Positions 9,092-18,267 of a stretch of 64,000 bases of DNA are shown in pieces. This DNA comes from Leptospira sp. (lineage in GTDB: Bacteria; Spirochaetota; Leptospiria; Leptospirales; Leptospiraceae), in assembly GCA_009991425.1 (NCBI GenBank), contig JAACWH010000020.1:62001-126000 (forward strand). The letters run 5' to 3'. The notes below the pieces were generated by a model. That model worked only from the letters and a program-made list of their open reading frames with translations. It was not told the DNA's origin and made no database searches. The translations under genes were made by a program, and so were the position numbers. Numbering within the stretch: the stretch's first letter is position 1; each line of letters starts with the position of its first letter.

Positions 9092-12000
9092 GTGATATAC
9101 AAAAAACAATCAAACGAGTATTAGATGGTGATAAGCCAGCAGTCCGAAAGTCCATAATCATTGGAGTAGGTGGTTCTGGGATGAAGGGTGTTCTCTCTGT
9201 TAAGAAATGGATGGAGAACAACTTACCCAATGAGGCATTTCGTTATCTTAGGTTTGTAGGAATTGATACAACAGATATTGAGACAAGCATTGAAGCCCAA
9301 GGTGGCAAATACCGTTTCCCATCTAAGCAGATGTTCCAAGAAGAAAGTCGTATGTTGTATCTTTCTTCTCCAACTCCTCCAGAACTTTCTATGGATTTTT
9401 TGAGAGACAAATATGCTAATGATCCCGCTTATGATTGGTTGCCAAATCCAGATGTTTATGATATTTCTACAAGGGCAGGCCAGGGTGCCAACCAAACAAG
9501 ACCATTAGGTCGTATTGCTTTCTTCGATAACCAAGAAAAAATCCGAGAAGCACTCATTAAAGAGCGTGATCGTCTGGACGATTTGTCCAATACTCCTAAA
9601 TACTTTCAACTCTTGGATGTAAAAGAAGAAGATAGAAAAGAAGAAATGATATCCTTTGAGATAAAGCCTGGAGTTAATAAGTACTATTTCCAGGATAAAA
9701 TCGAAAGAGGGAGAGAGTTCATTGCCTTAGAACCAGATTCTCAAGCACGTGCAATCCTCGCTCCGCATTCAAAGTCCATGATTCAAATTGAATCCTTTCC
9801 CCAAGATGAAAAGGGTTATCATTTTGCTGTGAATCCAAGTCGCTTTGCTGGCAAAACCTTTAACTTTAAGGGTGTTCATGTTAAGCGAGATGGACAGATC
9901 TCTATTTTTATCACCTGTTCGATCGTAGGTGGAACGGGAAATGGAATGATCCTTGATATTGCAGCAATGGCTAAGGACATTTTCAAAGACCATTGGCCGC
10001 TTCCTAGAATTTATGGTATCTTAGTACTTCCATCTGCTTTTAAGAAAGTCGTCTATAATAAAAATGCTCGTGGCAATGCCTATGCCGCCTTGAAAGAATT
10101 TGACTATTTCATGAGTGGGAATACCTTCCATGCCAAATACCCAAGTGGTAGAGAAGTTGTTGTCAATGACCAAATATTTGATAATGGAATGCTCTACCTT
10201 TTAGATATTGAAAACATGGGTGGAAATACTCTGCAAGGAAGAGACCAAGTACAAGAGTTAACTGGTCAATTTATTTCTACATTCGTTGCATCTACTGTAG
10301 GTGGAGCTATAGAAGAAAGAATGGTCAATGACTCGACAAGGGTGTCGGGATATTTTCCAGAAGCAGAAGGTTCCAAAAGAAAAGCATGTTTTAATTCATT
10401 TGGAATCTCACGAGTTGTCTACCCAGTAGAGCAGATGACAAATATTGGATATAAGATAACGGCTATTAAACTTATAGAAAATTTTATTAAAGAAGTTAGC
10501 CCTAGATTGCTATTGGAAACAATAGGGGACTTAAGCAAGGGTTTGATACGTGCTCTTAGATTGAACTGTTTGTCCTTATTTGAAATTCTATATCCAGACT
10601 ATCAAATGGACATGGATGTTGAGTTTAAATCTTGGAATCTAAGAATGGAAGCAGCTCTAGGAAAGAATGATCCAAGGGCAGTAGTTGCTATTATGGATTC
10701 CATCTTTCGGGATTATGGGCCAGAAGAATCTGAGAAAATTAAAACCAATTATTTAACTCGAATCCAACAGAGATCTCGTCTGGAAGTCGATAAATTTGCA
10801 ACCATACTAACTGAAGAAATTCATAAATATATGAAAGACCCTAACCGTGGCTTTCATTTCGCAGAATCAATATTGGGTCTGCTGCTTGATAAATTGGATC
10901 TCTACCAGAAGAAATACTACCAAGAGAGAGTAGGCTTGCAGAGATATTCCCGAGAAGATATGCAAAGAGCAATGGAAGATATTGAATCTTCCGGAGCTTC
11001 TTTTAGCAAGGATACTGCGAAGAATTTTATCAAGATGCAGAATTTTAATTTTCGCCAATTGGTATTCGAATCCTTACTTTCCTCAGCTGAGAACTTCATT
11101 CGAGATATCAAGACCGCAGTTTTTGATATTCGAAACAATGAAGTATTAGCAATTAAGGAAAAAGTTCTAGGGCTTCATAAAATTTTGGATAAAGAAATCC
11201 AAGAAGAGAAATTCAATCTACTGGAGAAAAAGAACCCACTTTTCTTCTATTTGATTAACCCCGATGAGATTGATCAATTCTTACATCGTTATTTCTATTC
11301 CAGACTTTCTATTGAAGATATGTCCAATGAAGTTGATTTCATACATATGGATAGAGAAGACGATGCTATGCAGATCTTAACTACTCATCTTATTGCAACT
11401 CGTGGCCTATCTATTTTAGATAAGAAAGCAGATGAGATCCAAGACATTCTCAATCGAACCTACCCAGCACTTCTCAAACTTCCCCCTACTGAAATTAAGA
11501 AAGCCTTAGCCTTAGAGCTTGAGCAATCAGATGATAAACTAGAAGTTTCAGAATCTACCCAGAATAAGATTGAAATGGAAAGTATTCGAACTAAGCTTTT
11601 TCAATTGATATATTCTAGAATGAACGGAGTGAATTTTAATACGATTAGTATTAAGACCGTATTAGAAGAAAAGAAAATCCCTCTTAAGAAACTTTTGGAA
11701 AAATTAGACACATTCTCTAGACCATATATTTCAGTGGAAGCCTCTGGCTTAGATTCAATGGAATACTATAGAACTGTTACCAATTTTGCATTGAATACTT
11801 ACGAAGATGGTGATGACGAAACGAAAGAGCAGGAAAATGATCTTCCCACGAGATTAGATCATTATAAAAAAAGATCTTCCATAGTCCCTGCAATCAGTGT
11901 TGAAAATTTCGAATCAACTTCGATTTGTAAACCATATGAGATGATATCAATAGGAATTTTGTTAGGTGTTCCCATTTATAAAATCCAGAACTTAGAAGAT

Positions 12001-12912
12001 AGTATGAAAGACTATCATGAACTGATGGCTGAGAAATCTCATCCCTTACATTGTTTCAACAATCCAAAATTAGATGCAAAATACTTTCCAGATCCTATGA
12101 GAAATCTGAATTATTTGAATCCTGCAAGACTTTGGGATGGTTTAATTCAATTTGGAATACTAATTAAAAAAGATGATGGCTATCACTATGATGACAGCCT
12201 TGCATTGAATCTTAAAGAAATGGAAGCTCGAGAAGGCTATAAGGATTTAATCTTGGATGTTGAGAGGAAGATTCTTACTTCAGGTGGTTATGAATCCATG
12301 TCTGCGAGCTTACTTGCTCAGTCGATCCAAGCCTTGGCAATGCTTGCAAAATTAAAAGACGGCTCTATCGTGTTTCGCAGAGAAGTATCTTTTATTATAG
12401 CTGATATTTTGGATGGAGATGGGACTGCTGACAGAGCCAAAGAAAAAAATCTAAGCAAAGACCAATACATTGAAAAATTTCTGAAGCCACCCAAGTTCAA
12501 AACACCTAGTGATTTAGTTGAGTTCTTATCTAAACTGGATTCAAAGGTTCGCAACTTTCTAATCTCCGATATTCAGAAAACAATTACGAGTACAAAATCT
12601 AACGAGCAATCGGGAGCACCTGTTAGTCTACCAGCATCTAAGGTTAGATCCACAAAACTGCCAATTTTTCAAGATAAAACCTCGTTTTACGAATACTTTG
12701 AAAAGAAAGGTTCTTTGGAATGGCAGCGATTGATGAAGGAAGAAATGGTTCGCAAAATGTCAACCCACTTGGGATCTTACGATTTCCGTATGGATTATGA
12801 TCCAACTCTTTTGGATCGTAAAAAAATCACAGACTACCTTGCTGAGATGAGAGACAAATTACCTGATGTAGTTACCTGGGAAGTTGCGGTTAATAATAAG
12901 ATCATTAAATAA
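9088..12912 (+). CDS. Giant tubulin/FtsZ-like protein
   Basis: 1274 residues. The N-terminal region looks like a tubulin/FtsZ-type GTPase of the bacterial tubulin-like group (I recall Pfam 'Tubulin_2'). A Gly-rich first loop IIIGVGGSGMKGV (residues 23-35) is followed by the strand FVGIDTTD. The tubulin signature loop reads SIVGGTGNGM (278-287), matching the G-G-T-G-x-G pattern that binds GTP phosphates. Next comes NAYAALKEFDYF, placed where the family has its purine-binding Asn/Asp helix. The remaining 900 or so residues are mostly helical with no recognised domain. No signal peptide or membrane segment is seen. It is the last gene of a tight three-gene operon. Nucleotide binding is a good prediction; polymerisation and role are unknown. 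Confidence 0.75.
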   Translation: MSDIQKTIKRVLDGDKPAVRKSIIIGVGGSGMKGVLSVKKWMENNLPNEAFRYLRFVGIDTTDIETSIEAQGGKYRFPSKQMFQEESRMLYLSSPTPPELSMDFLRDKYANDPAYDWLPNPDVYDISTRAGQGANQTRPLGRIAFFDNQEKIREALIKERDRLDDLSNTPKYFQLLDVKEEDRKEEMISFEIKPGVNKYYFQDKIERGREFIALEPDSQARAILAPHSKSMIQIESFPQDEKGYHFAVNPSRFAGKTFNFKGVHVKRDGQISIFITCSIVGGTGNGMILDIAAMAKDIFKDHWPLPRIYGILVLPSAFKKVVYNKNARGNAYAALKEFDYFMSGNTFHAKYPSGREVVVNDQIFDNGMLYLLDIENMGGNTLQGRDQVQELTGQFISTFVASTVGGAIEERMVNDSTRVSGYFPEAEGSKRKACFNSFGISRVVYPVEQMTNIGYKITAIKLIENFIKEVSPRLLLETIGDLSKGLIRALRLNCLSLFEILYPDYQMDMDVEFKSWNLRMEAALGKNDPRAVVAIMDSIFRDYGPEESEKIKTNYLTRIQQRSRLEVDKFATILTEEIHKYMKDPNRGFHFAESILGLLLDKLDLYQKKYYQERVGLQRYSREDMQRAMEDIESSGASFSKDTAKNFIKMQNFNFRQLVFESLLSSAENFIRDIKTAVFDIRNNEVLAIKEKVLGLHKILDKEIQEEKFNLLEKKNPLFFYLINPDEIDQFLHRYFYSRLSIEDMSNEVDFIHMDREDDAMQILTTHLIATRGLSILDKKADEIQDILNRTYPALLKLPPTEIKKALALELEQSDDKLEVSESTQNKIEMESIRTKLFQLIYSRMNGVNFNTISIKTVLEEKKIPLKKLLEKLDTFSRPYISVEASGLDSMEYYRTVTNFALNTYEDGDDETKEQENDLPTRLDHYKKRSSIVPAISVENFESTSICKPYEMISIGILLGVPIYKIQNLEDSMKDYHELMAEKSHPLHCFNNPKLDAKYFPDPMRNLNYLNPARLWDGLIQFGILIKKDDGYHYDDSLALNLKEMEAREGYKDLILDVERKILTSGGYESMSASLLAQSIQALAMLAKLKDGSIVFRREVSFIIADILDGDGTADRAKEKNLSKDQYIEKFLKPPKFKTPSDLVEFLSKLDSKVRNFLISDIQKTITSTKSNEQSGAPVSLPASKVRSTKLPIFQDKTSFYEYFEKKGSLEWQRLMKEEMVRKMSTHLGSYDFRMDYDPTLLDRKKITDYLAEMRDKLPDVVTWEVAVNNKIIK

Positions 12913-12941
12913 ATTTAATTTAATTTAATTTAATTTAATTT
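12912..12941. repeat. Six tandem copies of AATTT
   Basis: A pentanucleotide repeat starts at the last base of the tubulin-like gene's stop codon and runs exactly six units. It lies between convergent genes, so a change in copy number would alter neither protein. It may be a slippage-prone marker or part of a weak bidirectional terminator. Confidence 0.85.
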
Positions 12942-12999
12942 GAATAACAGAACTTAAGCTGGTAGAATTTAAAATAAATATGCTTCTAAAACTACTGGA

Positions 13000-13983
13000 T
13001 TAGAAATGCGAATAGCCCACAGATTTTGGAAGATAAATTTCATCTTGGTAGGTAAAAGCTACTTTAGGTTTATCTGAAGTGGAAAGAACGCTTCCTATTT
13101 CTGCAATCGGGTAGGCATTTAATTTTTCTGGAAGTAATTCAGATGAGGTGAAGAGAAGTTCTAGTTCTTCTCCAGAACCAAGTATTTCATCCAAGCTCAT
13201 AAATTTTAAAAATTCACCTAATCGAGTAAGCTTATCAATGTTAATTTGTATCGTCTTGCCTGAGGCTTTTGCAAGCTTCCAAGAATCCTGGAAGAGTCCA
13301 TCAGTTATATCCATAGCAGAATTGATTTTATAGTTCATCAAATTCTTGTTTAATTTCGCATATACCGATTCAGGGCGAAGGTGCTTTCGAATCGCTTCTT
13401 GAATAATTCCTTCATTTTCTATATTACTTTCTTTTTTATTTTCATAAGAGGATGGTTTTAAATTTTTCTCTGCTAGTATACGAAAATTTGGATCGCTTAG
13501 AATTTTCCAGCCCAGATGGGAAAGTCCCAAAGATCCAGTAAGATAAATCTTATCCCCAACTTTTGCACCTGACCTAGACCAAGCAGTATTTAGAGCGGGT
13601 AGTTCACCAAATAGTGTGAGACTGAGTTGGGTAAGACTGCTGGAAAATGTATCTCCGCCCACAAGTTCTATCCCATAGAGTTCTAATCTTTTTCGAAAGG
13701 CATTAGAAAATTCGGTAATCCAGGGCTTTTTGCTGGATTCTGAGGAGAGTCCCAGGTTCAAAAGGCAGAATTTAGGAATCCCTCCCGAACTGAAAATATC
13801 AGAGACATTTACCTCAATTAATTTGATCGCGATATCTTCCGGGGAAGACCAATCTAGACGGAAATGCGTTCCCTCAGATAGACTGTCCGTAGTGAGCAGT
13901 TTATTCCTATCAAAGAGGTGGCAATCGTCCAGCATGGGATGAGACGGCTTTGCAAAAAGTTGAATGATCTCGTCTTCTTTCAA
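13000..13983 (-). CDS. thiL: Thiamine-monophosphate kinase
   Basis: ATP-dependent enzyme that phosphorylates thiamine monophosphate to the active cofactor thiamine diphosphate, which ilvB in this window needs. It belongs to the PurM/AIR-synthase fold family. At 327 residues it has the usual length. Motifs are TTDSLSEGTHF (31-41, equivalent to the family's D-x-L-V-E-G-x-H-F), NVSDIFSSGGIPKF (59-72), GGDT (109-112), YLTGSLG and the late DITDGLFQDSWKL. The start is TTG; a nearby ATG is out of frame. The N-terminal GDDA metal motif appears as LDDCHLF, a variant worth noting. It is convergent with the tubulin-like operon and divergent from rplM. Confidence 0.9.
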   Translation of the reverse strand: MKEDEIIQLFAKPSHPMLDDCHLFDRNKLLTTDSLSEGTHFRLDWSSPEDIAIKLIEVNVSDIFSSGGIPKFCLLNLGLSSESSKKPWITEFSNAFRKRLELYGIELVGGDTFSSSLTQLSLTLFGELPALNTAWSRSGAKVGDKIYLTGSLGLSHLGWKILSDPNFRILAEKNLKPSSYENKKESNIENEGIIQEAIRKHLRPESVYAKLNKNLMNYKINSAMDITDGLFQDSWKLAKASGKTIQINIDKLTRLGEFLKFMSLDEILGSGEELELLFTSSELLPEKLNAYPIAEIGSVLSTSDKPKVAFTYQDEIYLPKSVGYSHF

Positions 13984-14050
13984 TGAAATCCATCTTTCCC
14001 CTTGACTCTGGAATTAAAACGAAAATCCTGTCCAAAGAAAGGAAAATTAG

Positions 14051-14500
14051 ATGTCTATCATTTCAAAAGAACATAAAACTCCTTCTTTGAAGAAAGAAGA
14101 AGTGCAGAAAAATTGGTTTCTCATCGATGCGAAGGGAAAAACTCTCGGACGAATCTGCTCAGAGGTTGCCAAACGTCTACGCGGCAAGCATAAACCCACT
14201 TTTACACCTAACCAAGACTGTGGTGACGGTATCGTTGTTATCAATGCGTCTCAAGTAAAAGTAACTGGCAATAAAAATACTCAAAAAATCTACTACCATC
14301 ACTCAAGATACCCAGGTGGTATGAAGGCTACTCTTTTTCATGAACTTTTGAACAAGAATCCAGAAAAGGTTATCATGGAAGCTGTTAAGGGGATGTTACC
14401 TAAAAGTCGTTTAGGTGATGTTATGCTAACTCATTGTAGAGTTTTTGCAGATGATAAGCACACTCTTCAATCTCAAAAACCAGTGAAATTGGAAATATAA
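14051..14500 (+). CDS. rplM: 50S ribosomal protein L13
   Basis: 149-residue protein of the large ribosomal subunit that binds 23S rRNA early in assembly. The family core is unmistakable: [51 protein letters not shown] and [10 protein letters not shown], ending with [22 protein letters not shown]. The ATG follows a good purine-rich ribosome-binding site (AAGAAAGGA, 14035-14043). It forms the conserved two-gene ribosomal operon with rpsI, 12 bases apart, ended by a strong terminator. The divergent neighbour is thiL. Confidence 0.98.
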   Translation: MSIISKEHKTPSLKKEEVQKNWFLIDAKGKTLGRICSEVAKRLRGKHKPTFTPNQDCGDGIVVINASQVKVTGNKNTQKIYYHHSRYPGGMKATLFHELLNKNPEKVIMEAVKGMLPKSRLGDVMLTHCRVFADDKHTLQSQKPVKLEI

Positions 14501-14512
14501 GGAATTATTACT

Positions 14513-14911
14513 ATGGCAAAAGACAATTCAATCTGGACAGTTGGAAGAAGAAAAACTTCTATCGCAAGAGCTAGTTTAAAATCGGGCAGTGGAAAGATCA
14601 CTGTAAATAAGCAAGATATAAATACATACATCACTGCTGGTGCAAGTAAGATTGCAATCGCATTGAAGCCACTTGATATTCTTGAATCTAGAAACAAATT
14701 TGATATCGCTATCAATGTTTCTGGTGGTGGAATCACAGGTCAGGCTGGAGCAATCGCTCACGCAATCAGCCGTGCATTATCTAAATTTGATGAAAAAATG
14801 AGACCTGCTTTGAAGAAAGAAGGATTACTTACTCGAGATAATCGTATGGTTGAGAGAAAGAAATACGGAAAGCACAAAGCGAGACGAGGAACACAATTCT
14901 CGAAACGTTAA
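14513..14911 (+). CDS. rpsI: 30S ribosomal protein S9
   Basis: 132-residue small-subunit protein whose C-terminal tail reaches the P-site tRNA. Family marks are [11 protein letters not shown] near the start, [19 protein letters not shown] in the middle and the basic C-terminus [16 protein letters not shown], ending in the conserved lysine-arginine that contacts tRNA. An AAGGA Shine-Dalgarno overlaps the stop of rplM and sets the ATG. It is the second and last gene of the rplM-rpsI operon. Confidence 0.98.
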   Translation: MAKDNSIWTVGRRKTSIARASLKSGSGKITVNKQDINTYITAGASKIAIALKPLDILESRNKFDIAINVSGGGITGQAGAIAHAISRALSKFDEKMRPALKKEGLLTRDNRMVERKKYGKHKARRGTQFSKR

Positions 14912-14937
14912 GAAAGAAATTTATCCTTTCTACTCAA

Positions 14938-14968
14938 AGCCGTATAGCATATGCTCTACGGCTTTTTT
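14938..14968 (+). terminator. Intrinsic terminator of rplM-rpsI
   Basis: AGCCGTA (14938-14944) pairs with TACGGCT (14957-14963); one mismatch is followed by AGCAT/ATGCT inside. Six T are present at 14963-14968. The stem is strong and GC-rich for this genome. Confidence 0.92.
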
Positions 14969-15008
14969 ATTTTTAGTAAGGGAATGTTCCTTTCCTGGGT
15001 GAATTAGT

Positions 15009-16445
15009 TTATGGTAGAGGTCCAGTGTAGTCAGAGCCTTTGCTTCGAGCTGAGTGAAAGCTAATGTCGGAAGGTATTCTAGGTAAGGTAATTTTGCGAG
15101 TTGCTACTCTTTCTTTTACATTGAATTCCTGCAAGATTGCTTCGCCAGAATTCGTCTGATATAAAATAAAACTAGCATCCCAAGTCCCAAAGAGTTTTGG
15201 AGCGTTCCCTCCAGAAAGAACCGCGTTGTCAGGTAGAATTTGTTGGGTTGTGATTGTTTCTAAGCTCTCTGAATTCAATACATGTAGCTGTCCTTGGTTG
15301 TCCAATACTAATATTTCTTTTCCTTCTTTTTCTTCGGATACTATGTTGCTACTTCGGTAGCTTGCAATTGGTTTAGAGGTAAGACTTAAATTGGAAGCAT
15401 TGATACGAATAACACTTGTTTCTGAATTGGAACCATAATTTCCATAGAAGATGGCTTGAGTTGATTTTCCACCTAAAGAATAATTGTTGTTAGCGAATAA
15501 AGGTTTAATTACAGAGAGTTGCCCTGATGTAGCAATTCTTGGAAAGGAGTAAGTTCCTGCCCCAGTGCTTGAGTTGCTATCTGTATGTTTCACAATTAAA
15601 ACCTCAGAAGAACAGGGGAACACTAGATAGTGGTCATATAGGTATGTAAGGTTTAGATTGGAAAAATTATTTCCTGATTGTGCAAATCTATATCCGGCGG
15701 GACTGAGCCAGGATGAACAGGTTTGATTTCCATCATTGGTTCCAAAATTACTACCAATACCTCCCGATCGAAAGCTAATTGTGTTACTATCTATTGACCA
15801 AATAACTTTTCCTTCATTCATCCAAATTGTAATCCCATTGTGGGATGTTGGTAGTGAAGTTGGAGTGTTGATTGTAATAGATGCAGTATTTTCATCTACT
15901 AAGGTTTTCTCTTCTAGAACACGAATTTGACCATTAGCATAAGTAAAGGCAGACTTGCCATTGTAAGAAAAGCCTCTCACTGGATTTGTTCCAGCAATAT
16001 CTAAACTTACTCCTGCATGGCTTGGATCAAAGATTCTTGGGTTTGATTTATCTACATGGTAATGTTCTCCATGGGGACTGAGGTTGATTCCTGTATCAAT
16101 GATTCGGAATTGAGTTCCCTCAGAGTAGGTAGAAAATCTTCCTGAGTCTGATTCTTGAATGGATACAGGATTAACATTCGCTAAGGGTGAAAATCCTCGA
16201 TCCACATTCCAATCATAAACTACCGCACCCGAAGTGCTACCGTAAGAAAAAACCGATCTTCCCCTAAATGGTCTAGGTTCTTCAATTTGCTGACTTTGGC
16301 TTAAGAGGGCAGCCAGTCCTAGAAGTAATAATTCATCGTTATTATTTTCCTCTTCTTTTGACAGAAAAGGGAGCTTGCAATTGGTTATTAGAAACAAAAT
16401 TACAAAAGAAAGGAAGATGATTTTTCTATAAGTGGAATTTTTCAT
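15009..16445 (-). CDS. Lipoprotein of unknown function, possible beta-propeller
   Basis: 478 residues with an N-terminal lipoprotein signal: basic MKNSTYRK, a hydrophobic stretch and lipobox LITNC with the lipid-carrying Cys at 23. The mature part is rich in Ser, Gly, Thr and Asn and has repeated beta-strand patterns (for example GKEILVLDNQGQLHVLNSES, SFILYQTNSGEAILQEFNV) that suggest propeller blades, but I do not recognise a family. It should be anchored in the inner or outer membrane facing the periplasm or the surface. It is divergent from another lipoprotein gene at 16514. Expression as a surface lipoprotein is plausible for Leptospira but not shown by the sequence. Confidence 0.75.
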   Translation of the reverse strand: MKNSTYRKIIFLSFVILFLITNCKLPFLSKEEENNNDELLLLGLAALLSQSQQIEEPRPFRGRSVFSYGSTSGAVVYDWNVDRGFSPLANVNPVSIQESDSGRFSTYSEGTQFRIIDTGINLSPHGEHYHVDKSNPRIFDPSHAGVSLDIAGTNPVRGFSYNGKSAFTYANGQIRVLEEKTLVDENTASITINTPTSLPTSHNGITIWMNEGKVIWSIDSNTISFRSGGIGSNFGTNDGNQTCSSWLSPAGYRFAQSGNNFSNLNLTYLYDHYLVFPCSSEVLIVKHTDSNSSTGAGTYSFPRIATSGQLSVIKPLFANNNYSLGGKSTQAIFYGNYGSNSETSVIRINASNLSLTSKPIASYRSSNIVSEEKEGKEILVLDNQGQLHVLNSESLETITTQQILPDNAVLSGGNAPKLFGTWDASFILYQTNSGEAILQEFNVKERVATRKITLPRIPSDISFHSARSKGSDYTGPLP

Positions 16446-16513
16446 AATAAATCCTGATGATGAAATTTTTCATTACTTGACAATTTGTTTTATTGAAAAA
16501 TTCTGTCAATCAA

Positions 16514-17332
16514 ATGATATATAGTTGTATTTGCAATGCTGTCGCATTAAGAAAAAAATATTTTATATTCGCAATTCTATTTGGATTTTCCTGTTCGGAG
16601 TATTTTGGTCGTAAGCCTGAAAGATTTGACCAAAATGTGCTAGATGCAATAGCCGCAGGAATCTCCTCTCAGGCAGCTTCTTCCTGCGGTAGGTTTAATG
16701 TTGCACCAATACGCGGCGGTGTTGGAAGCGTTACTGGAAATTCAAATGGTACTAGAACGGGTTTTAATATTTTTGGATGCACTGATTCCAATGCACTTTC
16801 AACTTTGGGATTTCCAAGTACAAATATTGAATTTACTAGTAATGGTGTTAGAGGATCGAATGAGTTCAGTAGAATCGTTTCTACTTCGGATTTCACCTCA
16901 GTGGGCGGAACCAAAAATCAATCAATAGAAGTCACTTTTCAAATCGATAGAGCCGACGGTTATTTAGACGTAATAGGAAATGCTGCTGTTTCAGGTACAG
17001 ATGCTAACGGTCCCAAACTAAGATTAAAAACCGATACTGTTCAGGCGCTTAATAGTAATAATGCAATTGCAGGAGTTTCAGGATTTCCACCCTCTTCTCC
17101 AGTTGGACAGACAAAGACCTATTGTTTTGATATCCATGATGAAGGTGGAAATCCACACTTAATCGGTTGGGATAAAGCATGTTCAGCAACTACAGATCAG
17201 GATAGAAGAATAGGTGGATATGGATTTGAATCCTTCCCAGCTGGAGCAAGCCCAGGATCTAAGATTGGTTTTGTTCTGAATGGTGTTACATTGCGCACTA
17301 TTATAGCTGGTGAAATGATTGCGCCTCATTAA
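16514..17332 (+). CDS. Putative lipoprotein, paralogue of the next gene
   Basis: About 272 residues from the ATG at 16514; an in-frame TTG at 16493 would add seven. The hydrophobic segment KKYFIFAILFGFSC gives a loose spirochaetal lipobox with Cys27. The mature part is rich in Gly, Ser, Asn and Thr. Near the C-terminus KTYCFDIHDEGGNPHLIGWD, then KAC and a DR pair, match the corresponding region of the protein at 17433. The rest is much less alike. No function is recognised. A good TTGACA lies at 16477, but no matching -10 is visible, so I do not call a promoter. The two genes are about 100 bases apart on the same strand and probably arose by duplication. Confidence 0.7.
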   Translation: MIYSCICNAVALRKKYFIFAILFGFSCSEYFGRKPERFDQNVLDAIAAGISSQAASSCGRFNVAPIRGGVGSVTGNSNGTRTGFNIFGCTDSNALSTLGFPSTNIEFTSNGVRGSNEFSRIVSTSDFTSVGGTKNQSIEVTFQIDRADGYLDVIGNAAVSGTDANGPKLRLKTDTVQALNSNNAIAGVSGFPPSSPVGQTKTYCFDIHDEGGNPHLIGWDKACSATTDQDRRIGGYGFESFPAGASPGSKIGFVLNGVTLRTIIAGEMIAPH

Positions 17333-17432
17333 GATTTTTCATAAAAATAATGTTGCAACAAAGTTGCGTTTAGAATTCTCTGGCAAATAGACAATCACTA
17401 AAGATTGTTAATAATTTATAGGATCATAAAAT

Positions 17433-18155
17433 ATGACTAAGAAAAAAATTACACAATTCATACTAACTGGATTGATTCTCTCTTTTACTCTTGCTTGTAA
17501 AAAAGAAAACAACGATGACGAAACGAATTTATTTGTTTTGTTAGCACTAGCTTCCAACACAGGTTTTGTTTCAGTGAACTATGGTGATGGATTCACAGCT
17601 TTCCGAACTGCAGAAGCAGCTGGTAAACCTGAGAGAAAAGAAAATATTGATGGTTTAGAAAGAAAGACTAGCATGGAGATCACTTTCAATTTTACTTCCA
17701 CCAACGGAGAGATACGTCTTTTCGGTTCTGTAGATCAAAATCTAAGATTCGATAGCAGCAACAAAAATGCCTACATTTCTATCAAACCAACCAGCCTCAC
17801 TAGCTCAGTCATTGGAACAACCAATCCAAACACTACTCAGGCGGGAGGGGCTAATTTTGTTCCTGGATTAAATTCTACAACCTATTGCTTTGACATTCAC
17901 AGAGAGGTAGAATCAGTTACTGAAGTGAAATACCATTTGATAGGTTGGCCTAAAGCCTGCGCTTCCTTAACTAATGCAGATCGACAAAGTACTGGATATG
18001 TCTTAAACTTTGAATCGGATGCCTATGAGAACGCTTCCTCTATGTTAGCAAATGCAGCACTTACCGAGATATATGGCGGTTATGCATTCAAAGATGCAGC
18101 AGTATCTTCTATACGTTTTAACACTCCACTTGCTTTAGGTGGATCATTTAAATAA
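17433..18155 (+). CDS. Lipoprotein of unknown function, paralogue of the preceding gene
   Basis: 240 residues. The signal peptide MTKKKITQFILTGLILSFTL ends in lipobox FTLAC with Cys22, followed by acidic ENNDDE, a sequence type often seen after the Cys of exported spirochaetal lipoproteins. The mature protein has TTYCFDIHREVESVTEVKYH followed by LIGWPKAC and DR, the same order as in the upstream gene. Two Cys in this block (in YCFDIH and in KAC) could form a disulfide. An AGGA Shine-Dalgarno is nine bases upstream. A small hairpin, ACAATC/GATTGT (17391-17408), lies in its leader. Family and function are unknown. Confidence 0.75.
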   Translation: MTKKKITQFILTGLILSFTLACKKENNDDETNLFVLLALASNTGFVSVNYGDGFTAFRTAEAAGKPERKENIDGLERKTSMEITFNFTSTNGEIRLFGSVDQNLRFDSSNKNAYISIKPTSLTSSVIGTTNPNTTQAGGANFVPGLNSTTYCFDIHREVESVTEVKYHLIGWPKACASLTNADRQSTGYVLNFESDAYENASSMLANAALTEIYGGYAFKDAAVSSIRFNTPLALGGSFK

Positions 18156-18166
18156 TAATTAAGTCC

Positions 18167-18217
18167 GAGTCCTATTACTTACATGAAATTAAATTCTAGT
18201 CAATGTTAATAGGACTC
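18167..18217. promoter_or_regulatory. Perfect 11-bp inverted repeat before the metal-uptake operon
   Basis: GAGTCCTATTA (18167-18177) and TAATAGGACTC (18207-18217) are exact reverse complements separated by 29 bases, 50 bases before the first gene of the operon. No T-run follows, so it is not a good terminator for the upstream gene. It could be a pair of operator half-sites for a metal-sensing repressor or an mRNA leader structure. Confidence 0.6.
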
Positions 18218-18267
18218 ATATCAAAAGACGAACCAGATATACTAAAGCAACTTAAAATTTAACCTAA

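Noticed and set aside
12912..12941. Phase-variable tract affecting a gene
   Set aside because: It is between convergent stop codons, so copy-number change would not alter reading frames.
16477..16505. TTGACA before the lipoprotein gene as a promoter
   Set aside because: The -35 is perfect, but no -10-like hexamer lies 15 to 19 bases downstream, so I did not call it.
18178..18206. Zur or Fur box inside the inverted repeat
   Set aside because: The arms and loop do not match the half-sites I know for Zur or Fur; left as unexplained.
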